Shown: positions 1-11,230 of the stretch, one piece after another
Numbering within the stretch: the first letter of the stretch is position 1
Layout: each line of letters begins with the position of its first letter
Assembly (NCBI RefSeq): GCF_041146395.1
Contig: NC_090989.1
Coordinates: 238,814,843 to 238,878,842, forward strand
DNA length: 64,000 nt
DNA from: Eulemur rufifrons
Taxonomy: Eukaryota > Chordata > Mammalia > Primates > Lemuridae
Direction of reading: 5' to 3'
The notes under the pieces: generated by a model
The model's input: the letters and a program-made list of their open reading frames with translations, nothing else
Database searches by the model: none
Told to the model about the DNA's origin: nothing
Translations under genes and position numbers: made by a program

Positions 1-103
1 TGCATATGCAAAACTCTTTCCCAATTCGGTCGTTACTTTTTCTTCACTCCCTTCTCTTCCATCTTCATTTTGTGTGTACAGTGCCGTGTGTATACTTACC
101 AGT

Positions 104-114
104 GTTTTTTTTTG

Positions 115-145
<31 letters not shown>

Positions 146-148
146 TGT
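104..148. repeat. (TTTTG)n simple repeat
   Basis: About six units of TTTTG between two T runs. It may be the reverse-complement tail of a lost retroposon, but no SINE body is visible beside it. Confidence 0.85.
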
Positions 149-765
149 ATGAGCCATGAAAGTCCTGTTAGGTATTCAGAGTTCTATTTATCTAGCTGTA
201 CAGGCTCTTTCAGAGGTGTAATGTGCTGCTTCCGATGTGCCACCTGCAGTAGTGGATCCTGTGGAGTGAAAGGCAAATCTTACTGCTTATTGTATAAACT
301 CTTACCATGGGAAGCATCGCTGTTTCCAATAAACATTGCTAAAGACAGAACCAAAGGCTCCGCTCCTTCATTTTGTGTCAGTTCTTTGGGTCTGACGATG
401 GGTGGATTAGGATTCATTTCCGTCTCCATTGCCTTCTGATGCAACCAAACCAGACCTCTCTCTCTCTCTGTACGTAGGAAAAGTCCAAACAGCAAGGAGC
501 GAGCTAGCCTGGACAGTGGCAACTTCTTGGTAACCCCAGGAAGGAGGAGAATTTGGGAAAGAAGATAAGAAAGTGGGGAGAAGAGGTCTTCTAAAAGTTA
601 AATGAGATCGCAACGGTGATAACATCAGAGAATATAACATTAGGAGGAGTGAATAAAACATATCATTTCAACCAGTCTTTTGTTTTCTTTCATACTTGAA
701 GAGGAAGCAATAGACGTGGAAATACAGTTCGGTCAAAAGCCAGCATTCCTTTCTCGTGATGTGTG

Positions 766-790
766 TGTGGGGGGTGCGGGTGGTGGGTGG
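766..790 (+). other. G-quadruplex-capable G-rich patch
   Basis: Four runs of three or more G separated by loops of 1-4 bases (GGGGGG TGC GGG TGGT GGG T GGG). This fits the usual intramolecular G4 pattern. There is no promoter or CpG context around it. Confidence 0.5.
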
Positions 791-1020
791 GAGCAGAGGA
801 GCAGCGCACACTCAGTGTATTTCCCAAGCTCCTAAGTAAGAGGGTAAACACGCTGTTTCTGTATTAGGTACCTTTCTATTCTTTTATGCTAATGACAGTA
901 GTTCAGATTTTCTAATCTAACATGAATAGTTTTAATATACTAAGTTTTATATGTGAACTAGTCTAACATGAGAATAATTTTGCTAGCTGCATGAGCTCTA
1001 GAGTATTACAGATCAATTCT

Positions 1021-1985
1021 TTAAACCAGTTTTAAAAATAAATTACCAATGACATTGTGAATGTAGAAAATCAAGAATCCAAAGGTAAGCTATTAGAATA
1101 AATAAGTGAATTTAATGGGATTACTAGATATAAGATGAATATATAAAAATCTTTTATTTCTGTATACCAATAACTAGAAAATGCAATTTTTAAAAAATGT
1201 TTACAAAGACATCAAAAACTCAAACCCATAGATATAAATCTAGCAAGATTGTACAATATCTCTCCATAGTAAATTGTAAAACATGTTTGAGAAAACGAGA
1301 TCTTAGTAAGTGAATAGATGTTGTTTATTTACGGATCAGAAAACTCAGTCTTGTAAAGGTATCATTTTTTTCCCCAAAATTAGCTGTCAAGTCAGTGCAG
1401 TTTGAACCAAAATCTCAGGAAGTTTATTTCTGTATGGGTTTAGGAATTCACAAGTTCAGTTTTCTAAGCCTATTGTAAAATTTATGTGGAAAAGCAAAGG
1501 GTTATTTTTATTTGAAGAATAAAAACTCTTTCTATAGATAAAACATTATAAAGTTATAGTAATTAAGATAGTATGCTATTGGCACGGCGCTGTGGCTCAC
1601 ACCTATGATTCCAGCTCTTTGGGAGGCCGAGGTGGGAGGATCGCTTGAGGCCAAGAGTTTAAGACCAGCCTGAGCAAGAGTGAGATACCGTCTCTACAAA
1701 AAACTTTACAAAAATTAGCCACGCATGGTGGCATACACCTATAATCCCAGCTATGTGAGAGACTGTGAGATGGGAGGATCTCTTGAGCCCAGGAGTTTGA
1801 GGTTACAGTGAGAATGGTTGGGCTACTATGCTCCAGCCTGGATGGTAGAGCAAGACCCTGTCTCTAAAAACAAGAAAAAAAATTTTTAAGTATACTATTG
1901 ATGCTCTGATAGAATAGATGATCTGTATAGAATAGCAAGTCTGGAAAGAGACATACAGGCATTCAGCCTATTTGAACCAAAAGTA
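1021..1985 (+). mobile_element. L1 relic, ORF2 C-terminal part, split by an Alu
   Basis: The sense strand matches the pattern of the 3' third of L1 ORF2: the 'gaatttaatgggattactagatataagatgaatatataaaaat' type segment (1110-1152), the 'aaaatttatgtggaaaagcaaaggg' type segment (about 1478-1501), and the 'aaagttatagtaattaagatagtatgctattggca' type segment just before the Alu. The L1 text resumes after the Alu with 'tagaatagatgatctg'. All frames are broken by stops and indels, so this is a dead copy. The Alu (1581-1888) inserted after the L1 had settled. Confidence 0.8.
1581..1888 (+). mobile_element. Alu SINE (old, dimeric) inside L1
   Basis: Dimeric Alu: left arm with 'gtggctcacacctat', a middle A-rich linker, right arm ending 'caagaccctgtctctaaaaa', and a tail mixed with C and G. 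The flanking direct repeat is AGTATGCTATTG (1570-1581) versus AGTATACTATTG (1889-1900), one mismatch, the mark of L1-driven insertion. Many CpG sites have decayed, so it is older than the copy at 5476. Confidence 0.9.
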
Positions 1986-1989
1986 TTCC

Positions 1990-3370
1990 ATTATCTTTAA
2001 TTCCATTATCATTCCTATCAACCATATCTGTTTAATATTAGTTCCATAACCCCAAAGGAAAACTAACATCAAGACCCTGCACCAGTACCGTAATCTCATT
2101 ATGAGTCAATATCAAATGAAACAGAAGTGTCATGACCACAGATTCCAGGAAGAACTTTATTTAAAGGAGTCTTTTGGAGACCATTACTAATGCACTTACC
2201 AGATTCAGTACCATTTGAATTCTTTTATTTCTGTTGACATACAGTAAATACCTTATTACAAAACCTTAAATATACAAAAACATGGAACTCCGTGGACCAT
2301 CACTGAAAGTTGACCTTACCCAACTTGTTCTTCTGAGTCTAATCACAGGAACAAACTGTCTGAAGTGGAAACAGAAGCAGAACTAAATTAAACGGAACTA
2401 AAATGGTAAATAAGTTCAGTGGGGCAATTGTTTCTTTTTATTTTTCTAATAGGTTCAATAGATCTTAAAGAGAATATTCTAGGAAAATAGTTGTTTTCGC
2501 TTAGTTTCGTTGGGCTATAAGGAAGTAGACACTAAGAGTGATATGACCAAGAATGGAAATTTCCCTGGGACTGTGTATAGTATACAACATATATTCTGGA
2601 CTGTGCTAAGTCCTATTCTGCATACATTGTTTAGGAATCAGGATCATCCTAAGGCTTTGTTTTCAAGACAGCTTCTAGTGTTCTGGATGGAACTATGTGG
2701 GCACTTTTTTCCCCACTGAGATAGCAGGAAATGCTGCGTGGGCGCTATTCGAGCCTGAGTTTCATTAGCCAGGTTAAGAGTTACTGCTTCACTCGCAGGC
2801 TGCCTTTCCTGCCACGGGGATGGGGAGGGGATGTAGGAGGGACTTCATGCTGAACAAGGAGGCAGCCAAAGCCCCATTAGGTCTGGGTGGTGGCTGGTGA
2901 AGACTTGTGGTGCTGCCAGGACATACCAGCGATTTCTAGGCCCACCTATTGGGGACCTGTTATAAGCACCCAGGTTAAAGGAGCTGTCAAGGAGAAGAAC
3001 AAAGCTATTTTTTAAGGGCCCATTGAATGTTAACCACTTAAAGATCAGGCAGTTGAATGTCACTCAGCTATCACATGCGTCTAAGTGATGGCAGCCTTCC
3101 ACTTAGGGCAGGGGACAACTGTAATTCTTGACAGGAATGGAGCACGTTGTCAGCTTTGGAAGCAAAAGAGTGGAGAAGAGCATCTCAATACCATTTTCTC
3201 AGAAAGGAAAGTGAAGACAGTGATTCACTAGAGTTTGGGAAAAGGCCAGAGAATCCATTTTTAAAAAGCTCCACCAGTGATTTTTATGTGCATCTCTTAT
3301 CAAAACATCTGCGTCTATCAGGATTCATGGAGATAAGAAATCAGGAAGGGACTTAGAGTCTCCTAAACTT
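1990..3370. other. unassigned non-coding DNA
   Basis: No repeat family or gene recognised. The open frames at 2510 (+), 2845 (-) and 3147 (+) are about 70 codons and show no domain or conserved motif I know. Confidence 0.5.
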
Positions 3371-3695
3371 ACCTGATGATAACAGTCACCTGGGATAACT
3401 GCACAAATTGCATTTTGAGGCTCTCATTCCAGCGGCTCAATCAGAATTGCCCACAGGCCTAAAAGTTGTTATTTACCATCAGAAAAGTTTAAGAAAAAAT
3501 CTACAGTGCATCTAAAATTCTGCAATGCATCAGAATCGCCTGGGTCTTGTTAAAACAGATGCCTGGGCACCAGTCCAGGTATTCTCATTCAATAGGTCTG
3601 GAGCGGGGCCCAAGAATGTGCATTTCTGACAAGTTCCATAATGATGTTGCTGGTCCCTGGACCACACTTGGAGTATTGCTGCTCCAGCAAGTAAA
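3371..3695 (+). mobile_element. MER5-like hAT-Charlie DNA transposon relics
   Basis: The segment from about 3510 follows the MER5A pattern: 'gcatcagaatcgcctggg', 'cttgttaaaacagatgcctggg', 'caataggtctgga.cggggcc', and the closing 'ggaccacacttggagtattgctg', which stands for the usual end '..tttgagaaccactg'. A second, weaker piece lies just before it (3371-3480, 'cacctgggataactgcac'). These are non-autonomous hAT remnants without coding capacity. Confidence 0.75.
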
Positions 3696-3894
3696 TTTCT
3701 TAGGAAGAGCCAGCTGTTTCCGATGTTTAGACCCTGCCTTTGGTCTTGAGAATGATGAGAGAGCATAGGCACATCGTTCGGTTATTTTCCCCAACTAAAT
3801 TGTTCTTTGCACTCATTGAATAGAGCTTGTGGAGAACGATGGCTTGGGGAAAGCCAGGCATTTTTGCAGACTAGAGAAGTCCCACTTGGGTTGT

Positions 3895-3995
3895 GCTCTG
3901 GTGGCTGCGTAAAACATGCCCTGGAGAGTCTGCATCAGTATTGGTAGCAAACTTCCCAAGCGACTCCCAGATTCAGACAAGTTGGGGAAGCACTT
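3895..3995 (+). mobile_element. MER5-like hAT relic (fragment)
   Basis: Short stretch with 'acttcccaagcgactcccagattcag', like the 3' half of MER5-type elements. Ends are not definable by eye. Confidence 0.4.
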
Positions 3996-4342
3996 GTCTA
4001 TATATATTAATTTGTCTTAAATAAGCAGCCAACTGCTCACCAACTTTTTCTTATTTACTATTTTTGCTTTAAGACATTTACTGATTGATTCAATAACATT
4101 TGACACATGTGTTTCCACTCTCAGCAAGATCTTGAAAATCCAGGACATCCTGGTGTTTTTTCCAACTTTGCTGATGACATAAAAGACACATTAAATGCGC
4201 TGACTTGGAATTCCCACCTTCATCCTGGTCATTTATGTTTTGCTGCTCACTTATGTCTTGTGAGGGAATCAGAGAGGAGTGTCTACAGTTAGACCCAAAC
4301 TCCTCAGATGAGGCTGCTCTAAGAGCTTTTGCTTTTCTTAGA

Positions 4343-4540
4343 TCAACGGGTTTCACACTTGAGTTCCTATCAGAATCCCGAGGGGCACGTACTGAAGTGC
4401 AGATTCCTGGGTCCCGACACCAGAGATTAGGATACTGTTGTCTAGAGTGGGGCCAGGATCTGTGTGTTTAACAGGCATCCTGCCCACCCCATAGTTCTTT
4501 GCATCTTGAAGGCCACATTCTGAGTTCAGACTTGGGAGTT
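4343..4540 (+). mobile_element. MER5A-like hAT relic
   Basis: Contains 'gtttcacacttgagttcctatcagaatc', 'cagattcctgggtcccgacaccagag' and 'gagtggggccaggatctgtg' in MER5A order. This is the last piece of a hAT cluster spanning about 3.4-4.5 kb. The ORFs at 4090 (-) and 4205 (+) overlap it and are not genes. Confidence 0.65.
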
Positions 4541-4926
4541 CTTGATTTGTGACTACCACAGAAGAGGATCCGTTAATAGACATAGGTTGGCAACCAGCAA
4601 GGGGAAAGGAGGAACCAGCTTCCTCCCGCCTTGTAATGCTTCCCTTGAAGAAACAGGCAGTTAAAAGTATTGCAGAATGTGCAGGTTAACACCTGGCATC
4701 AGCGGTAACACAGCCTTTTCTCTTGATTCTTCTTTTCCGGAATATCAGAAGATCTGAGTTTGTTACATACGAAGTAGGGATGGGAGGAGGAAGACTGTTC
4801 ATGAGTCTGGGGAAACCTGGACTGACTGCTTCACCATGCCCAATCGTCAAAATGTTGGTGCCATCTGTTGTATATTGCCTTTTATGTTCTTTTTTCTTTT
4901 TCTTTTTCCTAGTTTCATGGGACCTG

Positions 4927-4945
4927 GATTGCCCTCTGCTGGTCA
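4927..4945 (-). promoter_or_regulatory. CTCF-like binding motif
   Basis: The minus strand reads TGACCAGCAGAGGGCAATC, agreeing with the CTCF core TGGCCASYAGRKGGCRS at nearly all positions. It stands beside a perfect A/T palindrome (4945-4962). Match by eye only; occupancy is unknown. Confidence 0.5.
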
Positions 4946-4962
4946 AAAAATATATATTTTTT
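4945..4962. repeat. 18-bp perfect A/T palindrome
   Basis: AAAAAATATATATTTTTT is its own reverse complement. It could extrude as a small cruciform or simply be a low-complexity accident. Confidence 0.9.
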
Positions 4963-5404
4963 AATCAGTTAAAAATCGGACAGATTTGCATGGTTATTTT
5001 ATAATCATGCACCTAAGCAGAGCATAAGATCCCCCTTTGTCCCATGGCATGCTGCTCTGGCCACTCCTCTTCTAAACAGTCATCTTTAGCAAGTCTGGGT
5101 GTCAGGTTGATAATATGTGATCTTAAGGAAGAGAACCAAGTTTCTGCTCTTCTAATAAGAAAACACGATTAGGGATCATCTGGTACAGTTGCCCAGTTCA
5201 GACACAAGTGACCGGCAAGTTGGAATGGCTGTGTGTACGCAGTATAAGAATTACCCGGACTGAGTTGCCTGATGCAGTGTAGCTCTGCAGTCTCACTCAG
5301 CTTTCAGAAACTAAGCTAAAAAGGACATTCTCGGTCACAGGATTTCACCTTGGACAGCAGCCATCTTCAGAGACAGTGATAAAAGTTACAAAGTATTAAC
5401 AGTG

Positions 5405-5788
5405 TTCTTACCAGTAATTTTTTCAGGTACAATTTACATACGATAAAGTTTGCTCATTTGAAATGTACAGTTTAAGGCCGGGCGCGGTGGCTCACGCCTG
5501 TAATCCTAGCACTCTGGGAGGCCGAGGTGGGTGGATCGTTTGAGCTCAGGAGTTCGAGACCAGCCTGAGCAAGAGCGAGACCCCATCTCTACTAAAAATA
5601 GAAAGAAATTATATAGACAGCTAAAAATATATGTAGAAAAAATTAGCCGGGCATGGTGGCACATGCCTGTAGTCCCAGCTACTCGGGAGGCTGAGACAGG
5701 AGGATCCTTTGAGCTCAGAAGTTTGAGGTTGCTGTGAGCTACGCCACGGCACTCACTCCAGCCTGGGCAACAGAGTGAGACTCTGTCT

Positions 5789-5822
<34 letters not shown>

Positions 5823-6000
5823 AATGTACAGTTTAATGGTTTTCAGTCAATATATAGAATTGTGCAATCATCACTGAAATCCAGTGGTTAGAACATTTTC
5901 ATCACCCCCCCCTCCCCCCGCCCCTGGCCCATACACACAGTGTGCCGATTTGCAGTCAGTCCCTGCTTCTACCTGCGTCTCCAGGCAGCCACTAATTTGT
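5405..6000 (-). mobile_element. old L1 3'-end relic (antisense), split by a young Alu
   Basis: 'acaatttacatacgataaagtttgctcatttgaaatgtacag' before the Alu and 'tggttttcagtcaatatatagaattgtgcaatcatcact' after it form the antisense pattern of old L1 3' ends, also seen at 45720-45960. In that second copy the pattern leads directly into antisense ORF2, which fixes the orientation. A C-rich run (5905-5930) belongs to it. Confidence 0.7.
5476..5820 (+). mobile_element. young strepsirrhine-type Alu SINE
   Basis: Full dimeric Alu starting GGCCGGGCGCGGTGGCTCACG with many CpGs kept and a 30-base pure A tail. The flanks are a perfect 16-bp direct repeat, GAAATGTACAGTTTAA (5460-5475 and 5821-5836). The left arm ends 'gagcaagagcgagacccc', and the middle linker is extended by an A/T-rich block (about 5593-5645), which I associate with strepsirrhine Alus. 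Intact pol III A-box and B-box regions lie in the left arm. The perfect target repeat and long A tail show a recent insertion. Confidence 0.95.
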
Positions 6001-8455
6001 AAGTAATGTTTTAAAGTACAAAAATGGAGACATTTTAGTTAAGTGGAAAATCTAATGGTTTAGTTGATAAATGGTACTGGCATAATTGGATATCCAACTG
6101 GAAAAATATTTAACATGCTCACTTCCATGAATCTTCTCAACACTTCCTTAGTGCTGTGCAAGGTAGCGCCAGCATCTCTGGCTTGTTTACTTCGGGCTAT
6201 CACCACATCCAAGCTTCAAGGAACTCTCCCAGCAACATGTCAGGCCTGGCTCCAGGTGTTGAGTGCTGAGTCACAGGAGAGTCCTCCCGTGTCAGGAATT
6301 CTTCCCTGATTCAGCCTTACATTCCTCACATCCATCCCCATTTTAGCACTTGGGGGTCACTCCCAGTAGTCTCCCTCAGTTCCTGGTGGTACGTGTTCAC
6401 CTACTCTTCCTTCAGTGCATAGACCATTTCTCCAGAGCAGGCAGTGTGTGCCCCTGCCCTGGGTGTCTGGAGCTGTGACACTTTATCAGCCAAGAGGCAG
6501 GTGAAGTCTCTGCAGTCTCCAAGCAAGGGGAAGCTGTTCTCCAGCAAAGTGGAGGAAAGTTTTGCCCCTTTCAGATGGGATGTTCCCGGGGAATCCAAGA
6601 CTTCAAGATTCTTAGCCTCGTCCCCCTAGACAGCTCCATCACTGTTTTCTGTGTCCCATTCTTCCTGACTCTGACAGAGAACTGTCAAGACTGTGTATTC
6701 CATTTTATACATTTTATTGCCTCCTTGACAGGTTCTGAGCTTGATTTCTAACATAGTCTTTCCTGCAGCTGCAGAAAGTAAGGGTCTCCTAGCACTTCCC
6801 TAGAGGTCTTTTGGTTTTCACAGCTTATGGTGGACTGACCTATAGCTATCATTTTCTTTTTTCAAGATAAAGCAATTATCAAATTGGTCAACGTCACAAA
6901 CCTTATAATTACTACTGTCCTGTACTGTCCGAGTTCCATGTCTCACTCTTCACCTCCCACCTGCACCTAATCCTAACCACCACAGGAAAAAGTTGATCAT
7001 TGTGATGCTGTGTCCCTCAATGGCCACCGTAAATGGTGTTCTTATTGCCATGTTACTGGTTGGTAACCAGCCCCAAAACCCATTCTGAGTATTTGCGTTT
7101 TAGGGCCATTTTCAGTACTTTCTTAGTTTGGGCCCCCAACAGGCAGAGCTGAGATAAAGGCTTGCATGTGAGTAGATTTTTTTTTTTTTTTTAACTGACC
7201 CCAAGAAGGAGATAATTGGCACAGGGAAGCCAAATAGCCAACAAAGGAACATTTTTGAGGTATCCTCCTGCTTTGCAAATAGTACTTCTCCCTACTGGAA
7301 TCTACTGAGGAGAAATGCGTATGCACTTGGGGAATGGAAGGGGGAAGCATTCATCTACTGACTCCCGTCCCACACACTTCTGGGTTTCACGTGGCTGCAT
7401 ACATGAGTGGATTCCCAGGAAGTGAGGTAGGAAGCCTTAACCCAGAGCAAAGCACTGTCTAACTGCATCTGCGCAAGCAAGTCAAAATGTGCATGGATGT
7501 GGGTGCTGAAGTTTTGGCTGGAGCAAGAAGTAGGGCCAAGAGGACGTTGAAGTAACGCACACTGTGCACTCCCCTTCACCATGCAGCTTCTGCACAGTCC
7601 CTTTCTGCCTTTCTCTCCCCAGATTTTGCAGCTCCTGTTATAGTCAAGGATGTTTATCACATCAGGGGGAACCCCTCACCTGGAGGAAGTGTATTTTTAC
7701 AGGCATCTTGTGAGCTCCTGAGCCAGCTCACTGAGCTTCCCCCTTGCACAGCTTCTTCCTGTGTAGCTGCTGCACCTCATTTGGCTACTTTGGGTAGCCC
7801 TTAGAAGTTTTTTGAGCCTGAAGATTTTTTCTCGCTCTCCTAGCTTTGCTCAAAATGGCATTGTCCCTTCTGATTTTGTTTCTATTAATCTTGTTTTGTA
7901 TGACATCCTAGAAGAGAAGTGGGAAATTTCTGTCATGCTGCCATGTTCTTACCAGAATTCCTACTCCAATCCTTTTAATCACAAGGAGATGGAAGTGTTG
8001 GGAGAGACAAGTCAGAAGGTTTTACTCTCCTCTCTGTTCCTGTCCACTCAAGGCCAAACACTATTCAGATATCCGCTCTGTTGATTGTAGCCTCCTGCTG
8101 AAGCCAGGATGTGTCCATCATCTTCACAATCCCACCCCCAAAGCTGGTGAGGCACCCTTGATGACTGTGGACACAGAGCTGTTTTGTCTGCACACACAGC
8201 TAAAGCCTCTGCGGTGGCCACCAGGTGAGTATTTTGCGGGAGAAGGAGTACGTGTTCTGACATCTTCTACTATTTTTCCTCAGGGTAGAAATTAAAGGCC
8301 CCTGGTGCTATCTAATTGTCACTCTCTTACCTCATTTGTGGCACATAGCTCCCTGTCCCAGGAAAGGACTCGAATGCTTCAAGTATCTTGCTTAAAAATC
8401 TATAGGCAACAGTCTGTTAATCCCATTTGCTTCACCGGAGGAAGAGATATTCCCA
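6001..8455. other. unassigned non-coding DNA
   Basis: No repeat family or gene recognised over about 2.4 kb. It contains an A/T-poor stretch (6100-6650) and a T15-16 run near 7180. ORFs of 60-100 codons occur on both strands, overlap one another and show no known domain. Confidence 0.45.
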
Positions 8456-8605
8456 AGGGTTTTCATAGCTGCTTGACCTATATTATCTCATTTAATCCAC
8501 ACAACAAACCCAAGAGAAAGATGTCGATTTTATATGCAAAGGAACTGAGGCTCAGAATTCTAGCACCTTTTTTTGACTCCAAAACTCATGCTCTCTTTGC
8601 ACTAT
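8456..8605 (-). mobile_element. MIR SINE relic
   Basis: 'attatctcatttaatccacacaacaaaccc' followed by 'aaaggaactgaggctcagaa' is the antisense MIR core and 3' region. Confidence 0.7.
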
Positions 8606-8699
8606 AGTAGATAGCATTTCAAATAACTAATATTGGTGGATGAGGAACACAAGTCCCCAAGTTCAAAACACATGACCCTCCCCTCTCCCCACCATTAAA

Positions 8700-8868
8700 T
8701 ATTTCTGTTATGTTGGGTAAATTATTTAACTCTCTGTGCTTCCTTTTCTTTAACTGTAAAAATGGGGATATAATAGTACCTACCTAATTGTTATGGCAGG
8801 TTGTTAGGAATTAAATAAGTTAATATATGAGAAATGTTTACAATAGCATAAGACACAGTGGGTTCACA
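8700..8868 (+). mobile_element. MIR SINE relic
   Basis: Sense MIR pattern: 'gggtaaattatttaactctctgtgcttcc', 'aactgtaaaaatggggatataatagtacctacctaattgtt' and 'ggaattaaataagttaatatatg'. Confidence 0.85.
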
Positions 8869-9189
8869 GACTCCTGCTCCAAAGTCTGGGACATTTCTGA
8901 AATGGTCATTTAAGTCAGTGGGAAAATGGGTTGCATTTTCCAAAATGCTCTTTTCAGCAATGATAGCATTGAATAGTGACAATTTGTGGCTTTCTAAAAT
9001 TCGGAGACTGCAACCAATGTAGAATAATGCAAATTCATTTATTATAGAATAATTCAAATTCAGACCAGGGAAAGAGCAGGAGCTCATAAGGTTGGAGCCA
9101 AAGGGACTTTAAAGATTGGAAGAGGTAAACTGGGGAGACCAAATAAATGGAGACCGAGCAAGACAAGCCTATGAGGCTTAGTAATGGGT

Positions 9190-9710
9190 CCAGCTCATAA
9201 CTGTCCTGCATAGTATAGTAGTGAACATCCTGGTTGTAAATGACAGTGACCTAACACACTAAAACAAAAACAAAAAAAAAGAATGAGTTGGTACATGTAA
9301 TGGGCAAGCTCAAGGATGGAGCTCACTTCAGGCAAGACTAGATCTAGGGGCTCAAGCAAAGTCATTGGAGCTTATTGCTCTTTAAAAAAAAAAAAAAAAA
9401 AATCTCAGCTGTGCTTGTTTCCACTTGTCTTAATGTTTTGGCTTAATTCTGTCCTGCCACAGACAACTCTTTGCACATCATGGGAAAGATGATTGCTGAC
9501 AGATGCAAGTCTTTATCCTTATAGGAAGAGGGGCCCTTTCTCTCCAATATCCCAATAGGAAAATCTCATGGAAGAAGCCCAATTAGCCCTGCTTGGATCT
9601 GTGTCCTTGGGCCCGTCACTATGGTTAGGTGGACAGGGCCTCATGACAGTCCCAGCCTTGGTCAGTAAGAGACGCAAGGCTTTAGGCTGGAGACACAGCA
9701 GCTCCCACAT
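9190..9710 (+). mobile_element. ancient mammalian interspersed repeat, family not named
   Basis: Shares its order of motifs with the copy at 14165-14690: a block near 'gtaatgggcaagctcaaggatgg', a 'gggctcaagcaaagtcattgg' block, and a 'cccaattagccctgcttggat...cgtcactatgg' block near the end. I recognise the pattern as a widespread old mammalian repeat but cannot name the family with confidence. An A18-19 run sits at 9383-9401. Confidence 0.45.
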
Positions 9711-10439
9711 TGAAAGAGGACTGCTGGACAGACAATAATCAATTGATGTCCATCCTGCCCCTTGTATCCAATCTCAGGCTCTCTCAATTGTTCTCCTCCT
9801 CTTTCCCCTCCAGTCTAGGTACAAACTGGCTTCTGGCTTTTGGTTTATCTTTTACAATAGCATCTGTCCTTAGACTTAATGTTTATATACATGATCCCCT
9901 GACTCTTGACTCTTTGCTGCACCTCAAGGATTGCGGTTCAGATATGCTCTACCACTCTTTCTGCTTTGGACGACTACCCAGCCCTAAAGACCCAACTCCT
10001 AGCACCAGTTTCACCTTTCCAGTCTCCTTGAGCTTCACAGAACTAGAGATGTTGTGTGACATCAGGGTTGTATTTAGAGCTTATGTCGCCAGTAGTAAGT
10101 AGTAAGGCTCCAGTTTATATAAATGCACTGAAAGAACTGAGAGGTGGGATCTCAAGAATATTAGAGTAGAAGGAGGAGAAGCATTGGAGTAGGAGGTAGG
10201 ACCTGAGGACAAACAGTGTATCAGAGTAAGAGCATTGCTATAGCTCAAGTCCTGGGAAACTGTTGGGCTTTGAGGTTAAAGGGAGCAGGATCACTCCAGG
10301 GTCAATCAGAAACATGGGGCATCTTTAATTTCCTTTTATGTGGGGAAGGGTTGATATGTCTCTTAAGAATCTATTGGTTGCTTCTCCATGTCTTTCTTTT
10401 TTTCTTGCAATTTGTTGAAGATACAAGATTATTCATTCT
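9711..10439. other. unassigned non-coding DNA
   Basis: Nothing recognised. The 130-codon frame at 9710-10102 (+) has no signal peptide, domain or repeat signature I can place. Confidence 0.4.
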
Positions 10440-11230
10440 GTAGAATGTGCCACAGTCTGGCACACTTATTGTGCCACTTATTGTATCCCCATGGTATTGT
10501 TTTACTTGTTCCTAACGTTCTCTCTGTTTCCAATAGTTTGATAGTTAGATCTAGGGAAGTGCCTTGAGTTTTTAGCAAGTTTTTACCTCTTTCATAGTGT
10601 GTTCTTCCATCAGGAGGCGTTTAATCTTTGATAATGTATCTTTTTGTGATTTTGGCAGCCATTGATGGTCATTCCTTAGATGCATTAATTTGTTAGGAGT
10701 TACAAAGTAATTATATTTTAATTTTATCATTCCTTCATTTATTGGCTAAAATACTTGTATACAGAGAAACTTCCTTTTGTCTGCTACTTGTTTTTCAGTG
10801 GTACAATCTATATAGGAAAGGCAAGATAAAATCATGATTTTTTTCTTCAATTTTCCTATTTTCAAAACAGAATTAATTCACTAGCATCTCCAATGGTGAC
10901 CAATAATTTTCTTAAAGTATCATTATGAACTCATGGGTGTAAACATATCTAATATGTTTTTCTCCATTGGAGTCCTCCTGATTGATATTCAAATTGTCCC
11001 TGTTTGGCCAGTGTGAATCCATTCAAGTTGAATTATAAGCCCTTTGGATACAACTCTATGTGTCTCTTCTAACTTCCTTGCTTTCTGGTGAGATGAGAGG
11101 TACCAGCCTCCTCTGGTAGGTTTCTTGTCCCAGAACTGGAATCGGACATTTCTTCATGGAGTTCTGGTTCTGTTAGGCAGGAGATAGAATTTTAAGACCA
11201 TACCCTAGGTGCTAGGGGGTTATTTTATTT
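10440..11230 (-). mobile_element. L1M 3' UTR relic (antisense)
   Basis: The segment follows the same antisense 3' UTR pattern as 26640-27900: 'gtgattttggcagccattgatgg', 'tcattccttcatttattggctaaaatactt', 'ttgatattcaaattgtccctgtttgg' and 'cagaactggaatcggacatttcttc'. There is no coding content. Confidence 0.65.

Larger units (their letters stand above)
1..1020. other. unassigned non-coding DNA
   Basis: No gene or repeat family recognised. Reading frames here are short and one spans the TTTTG repeat. The segment holds a pentanucleotide repeat and a G-rich patch, listed separately. Confidence 0.5.
4541..5400. other. unassigned non-coding DNA
   Basis: No repeat or gene recognised. A CTCF-like motif and an A/T palindrome within it are listed separately. 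Confidence 0.45.
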
